A stretch of 64,000 nucleotides of DNA from Parasponia andersonii (taxonomy: Eukaryota; Streptophyta; Magnoliopsida; Rosales; Cannabaceae): assembly GCA_002914805.1 (NCBI GenBank), contig JXTB01000185.1, forward strand, positions 580,934 through 644,933, in the 5' to 3' direction. A program made the translations under genes and the position numbers. The notes under the pieces are model-generated. The model was given only the letters and a program-made list of their open reading frames with translations. It ran no database searches and was not told the DNA's origin. Shown here in pieces: positions 60,978 through 64,000 of this stretch. Every line of letters begins with the position of its first letter. Positions within the stretch are counted from its first letter, which is position 1.

Positions 60978-61835
60978 TGTCATGACTCAAACTCTGGGCC
61001 AGTGGTAGAAAGGAAATTTTACAAGTAGAAATTCAATAATAATTTTAGAAAAATTTAGAAACTAGTTTTAAAAGTAAAATTTCTATAGTATTATGATTAC
61101 CATTAGACGTAAATTGATAATAAACTTTATAAAATAGACCAAATATCATCATCATTCTTACAATCCTGGTATAATTGTTATACAGGCTAAATCTATGATA
61201 TGTGCCCTTAAGTAGTAATACAAGCCAAGAAAATTAGATAGAAATATTTTACAAAGTTACCAATTATTAAAATCAATAATATGCTTCTTTCTACTCTGCT
61301 GCTAAATCTCCAAGGTTACACTGAACACTCTCTAAGAGGATAAAAAAAATAAGAGGTAAGGATTCATATACTCAGTAGGAATTCAATTACCTTTTTGAAT
61401 GGATGCAATTTCTCAAACTTGCATAGTTAGTACTTTTCAAAATCCATTTATAAACCAAGTTTAAAAAATAATTGAGATTAAGAATAACGTATTCAAAACC
61501 AAAACTAATGCCATATAATTGTACATATCATAAATCAAATAATGTATATGATAAGCTCTCATCCTCCTATCACAGCCTTGTAATATATATTTAGCAGAGA
61601 TTCCCAACATCCTGATACTACTTAGAAGTGTGTCAACAAAACCTATGTATGGGTTTAGATCTCTCACTTAGCATTGTAGTAACTCACCAGCGATATAAAC
61701 TACCGCGATGCAATAATGGAATTTATGTGTGTGATACTATGATATGTACAATATGTTACAGTTCATAATAATTATGTATCCAATAATTATTCAAATCATG
61801 CTTTAAAAATTGCACTCTTGGATTTATTGTAACTA
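60978..61835 (-). repeat. Truncated 5' LTR of the decayed gypsy element
   Basis: It aligns with the first 850 or so bases of 54075-56356 and then stops abruptly at about 61835 (after GGATTTATTGTAAC), where unrelated sequence begins. The outer two-thirds of the LTR and the target duplication are lost. Confidence 0.8.
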
Positions 61836-63234
61836 TTAGGTTCGTTTATCTGGTTTTACCAAATAAAATTAATTTCCAATTAATTATGTGAGGTAGTAAT
61901 GCAGAAATTATAAAAATAACACAAGATGTTTTTACTTGATTCAGTTATCTCCCGATAACCTATGTCCAAGGGGTCACGCCTAGAGAATAAATACTATTAT
62001 CAAAGTTTGAATGAATTGACTTATACAATAAAAGACTCATTCTTTTGATTGTCATAATGTGGATGTATTCCTTCCCCAATGTGTCTAGCGAGCACTACTC
62101 ATCTTAGGTTAACTTCATTCTTCTGAATTCCCTTCAGATGCGTGAAGTCGATCTTCTCCCAAAGACAATCAGCACCTCTCCTGAAGTACCATCACTCAAA
62201 CAACTAGGACACCTTCTAAGTCTAAAATATGGCTAAAAGAAAAAATTTTCTTTTATACTCAATAGCTGAAATACAATAAGTGATCTCTATACCTAAACCT
62301 ACTCTTAAGTGGCCTTTAAATAGAGTGAGAGAGCAAGCCTTCACGTGTATGATATGCAAAATAACATTTAAGAGTATTTAATATTGATTTGAAGACTTGT
62401 ACATCAACTAATTTGTCACCAAACTAGAAAACTGATCTAGAAATTAATTGCTGATTCTGTCCACGTGTTGCAACATGATCTGTCAACCTAGTCATATTGT
62501 AACAGAAAAAGAAACTTCCAGATTTCTTTCCTGAAACAAAACAGTCAGTTACTCAAACCTTAAACCTTTTTGATAGCTTATAGTATGAATTAGAATAACT
62601 TTAAATAATGAGAATCAACACAAATGAGTTAAAAAAACTTCCATAAACGATATTGCAAATAAAATATTCATCTAAAGGAATTACTTTAATGAAATATAGA
62701 CATATAGTCAAAACTAATTTTGGTAAGAATCACTTACCCAATCCTGCACAAATGAATCTGTCTTTACATTAATATGATCATATTTTTATGACTGACAACT
62801 ATACAAATCGTGATCTAAATAATCAGACCAAATATTTAGTTGCATATTGTAACATGACCTATTGCAACATGAATGTTGCCAATATATTTTTTGCTCTTTT
62901 AGTCTCCCTATTTGACATCTTTTAGACAAATATTTGTTATTCCTGCAAAACTTGCAAAACAAGGTTAGTATGCTTTCTCCCCCTTTTAGGAAAAAGATCC
63001 AAAGGCAAAGAAAACAAGTGATAAAAACTGTCAATCACAAAACTAATGAAACCTGAACATGTTGAAACATCAGAGCACATAGAAAATGTAACATGTTTCA
63101 ACAAAACTAGTCCTATATTTCAACAGAATATAAAAAAACTAGTACAACAGAGAATCAAACAGACCTAAATTGTATCAAACTAATATACACCAAGAAAATG
63201 AGAAACTAAAAAAGGAAAAAGAAACACATAGAGA
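61836..63234. other. Non-coding 3' part of another LTR element (probable)
   Basis: A polypurine-like tract AAAAGGGGGAGAAAGC lies on the - strand at about 62972-62987. Words such as TTGCAACAT and TGTTGAAACA recur (62467, 62850, 63055-63125). Sequence near 61900-61980 (AATAACACAAGATGTTTTTACTTGATTCAGTTATC) has the look of the 5' leader or LTR of a plant copia-type element. LTR limits could not be set. Confidence 0.4.
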
Positions 63235-64000
63235 TCAAACATCCTCCATGTCCACATCCAGCTTCTTGTCAAACATTTTCTCAATCATTGTGAGCCTGGC
63301 ATCTTGATCTGTGGATGTTGTAACAGTAGTAGCAGGACCTTGTGTACCAACATTAGCAGTAACTTTAAGCTCCCCTTAAACTGGATCTTTCTCCTTAAAT
63401 TTGAACATGATGTTGGATGGAGTGGTTGTGAGGAACTCAGAGTCATATATGAAAGGCTTCTGCTAGGACAGAATTTCATAGATAAGTGATGGAAAGATCA
63501 GCCTCTTCTTGGGATGTTTGAGATTACAAAGATCACAAATTTGCTCAAAAATCAACTATCTCAAGTTCACTGGTACACCTGTTCCAACATCATACAAAAA
63601 GCTAGCAATATCAAAGAGAATAATTGGATAGTGTGTAGTATGTCTCCAATTATGCATAGCAATCCAATGAAGTCCTCTGTACTTCAAGGTCAGATCAGTG
63701 ACTTGAACAATATCCCCCTTAAGCCACTTTGCTTTGTCCCAGGCAACTTAGTAGCTACTATGTCTTCATCAAAAAAATTTTCGAACTCATCATGAGGTGT
63801 TAAAGGGATACCCAGAAATTTAGAAATCACTTGTAATGAGAAATCATACACAAGGTTTCTAATAAAGATTTTGTGAAAGGTAATGGAACTAGGTTCATCA
63901 AATCCATCAGTAATATTAGCATAGAATTCTTGAACTGCCTAAGACATAAAACCCTTATTCTTAGACACAATGTTATCCCATCTGTGATCTTCTATAGCCT
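63235..64000 (-). pseudogene. Plant transposon-protein-like domain, partial, broken
   Basis: Reading on the - strand from the right edge, it shows LTLKYRGLHWIAMHNW, YPIILFDIASFLYDVG and KRLIFPSLIYEIL, then KFKEKDPV, an in-frame stop near 63377, and a C-terminus ending MFDKKLDVDMEDV at 63235. The pattern L-x-x-R-x-L-H-x-I-x-x-N ... I-N/V-L ... L-P-x-L-I resembles the putative plant transposon protein domain found in the region after pol of some LTR elements (including env-like frames of Sireviruses). Assignment is by pattern only. Two or more stops make it non-functional. Confidence 0.5.

Larger units (their letters stand above)
54075..61835 (-). mobile_element. Second Ty3/gypsy element of the same group, heavily decayed
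   Basis: 3' LTR 54075-56356, degraded integrase about 56400-57560, RNase H about 57930-58260, RT about 58300-58960, protease region about 59330-59620, gag about 60060-60850, primer site near 60958-60970, truncated 5' LTR 60978-61835, all reading on the - strand. It is collinear with 43365-50972 and clearly related, but has far more stops and indels, so it is the older insertion. Confidence 0.88.

Noticed and set aside
1-64000. tRNA or rRNA genes
   Set aside because: No A/B box pair with a foldable cloverleaf and no rRNA blocks were noticed by eye. The TGGTATCAGAGC motifs are retroelement primer sites. A tRNA scan would settle this.

Overview
The window is nuclear DNA of a flowering plant, almost certainly a eudicot. 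It is AT-rich, has GT-AG introns and is crowded with LTR retrotransposons and short inverted-repeat transposons. It holds three host genes whose reading frames can be followed across introns: a p31comet/MAD2L1BP homologue (17161-19269, +, 7 exons, about 280 aa), an XPD/ERCC2-type TFIIH helicase like Arabidopsis UVH6 (20494-25670, +, 12 exons, 758 aa), and a TT8/AN1-type bHLH regulator of anthocyanin and proanthocyanidin synthesis (30332-39164, -, 8 exons including a 15-nt microexon). The species cannot be named from the sequence.

Left flank, 1-14.5 kb. A decayed Ty3/gypsy element on the - strand runs off the left edge (LTR 3552-4477). Next is a decayed Ty1/copia element on the - strand (about 5161-12215). 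Its gag is split by a 2.17-kb solo LTR (9249-11419, TSD TCTTT). A related solo LTR lies in the opposite orientation at 12338-14535, so the two form a large inverted repeat with a spacer of about 0.9 kb.

Gene island, 17-39 kb. p31comet and XPD lie head to tail with 1.2 kb between them. TT8 faces them from the other strand. Between XPD and TT8 lie a relic of a duplicated TT8 3' end (27252-27485), a 1-kb foldback element (about 27633-28645) and a short MITE. The two largest TT8 introns are colonised by further MITEs, a second foldback and several tandem duplications. In this sequence TT8 carries a 2-bp insertion in exon 6 that shifts the frame right after a conserved block and stops it at residue 188, before the acidic region and the bHLH domain. 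This looks like a natural null allele, or else a local sequence error.

Right flank, 40-64 kb. A 973-bp Mutator-like TIR element has a perfect 9-bp TSD (41779-42751). A CACTA-like non-autonomous element (42927-51113) carries a nested full-length Ty3/gypsy element (43365-50972, TSD ATATT) with LTRs of unequal length. A related LTR copy at 52019-53420 contains a minisatellite. A second, heavily decayed member of the same gypsy group occupies 54075-61835. The tail of another element, with a plant-transposon-protein-like domain, runs off the right edge.

The genes do not form a pathway. p31comet acts on HORMA proteins in spindle-checkpoint silencing and meiosis, XPD in transcription initiation and excision repair, and TT8 in flavonoid regulation. 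The most unusual aspect of the window is the TT8 locus: a frameshift, a partial 3' duplication, and several hairpin-forming elements in and around it.
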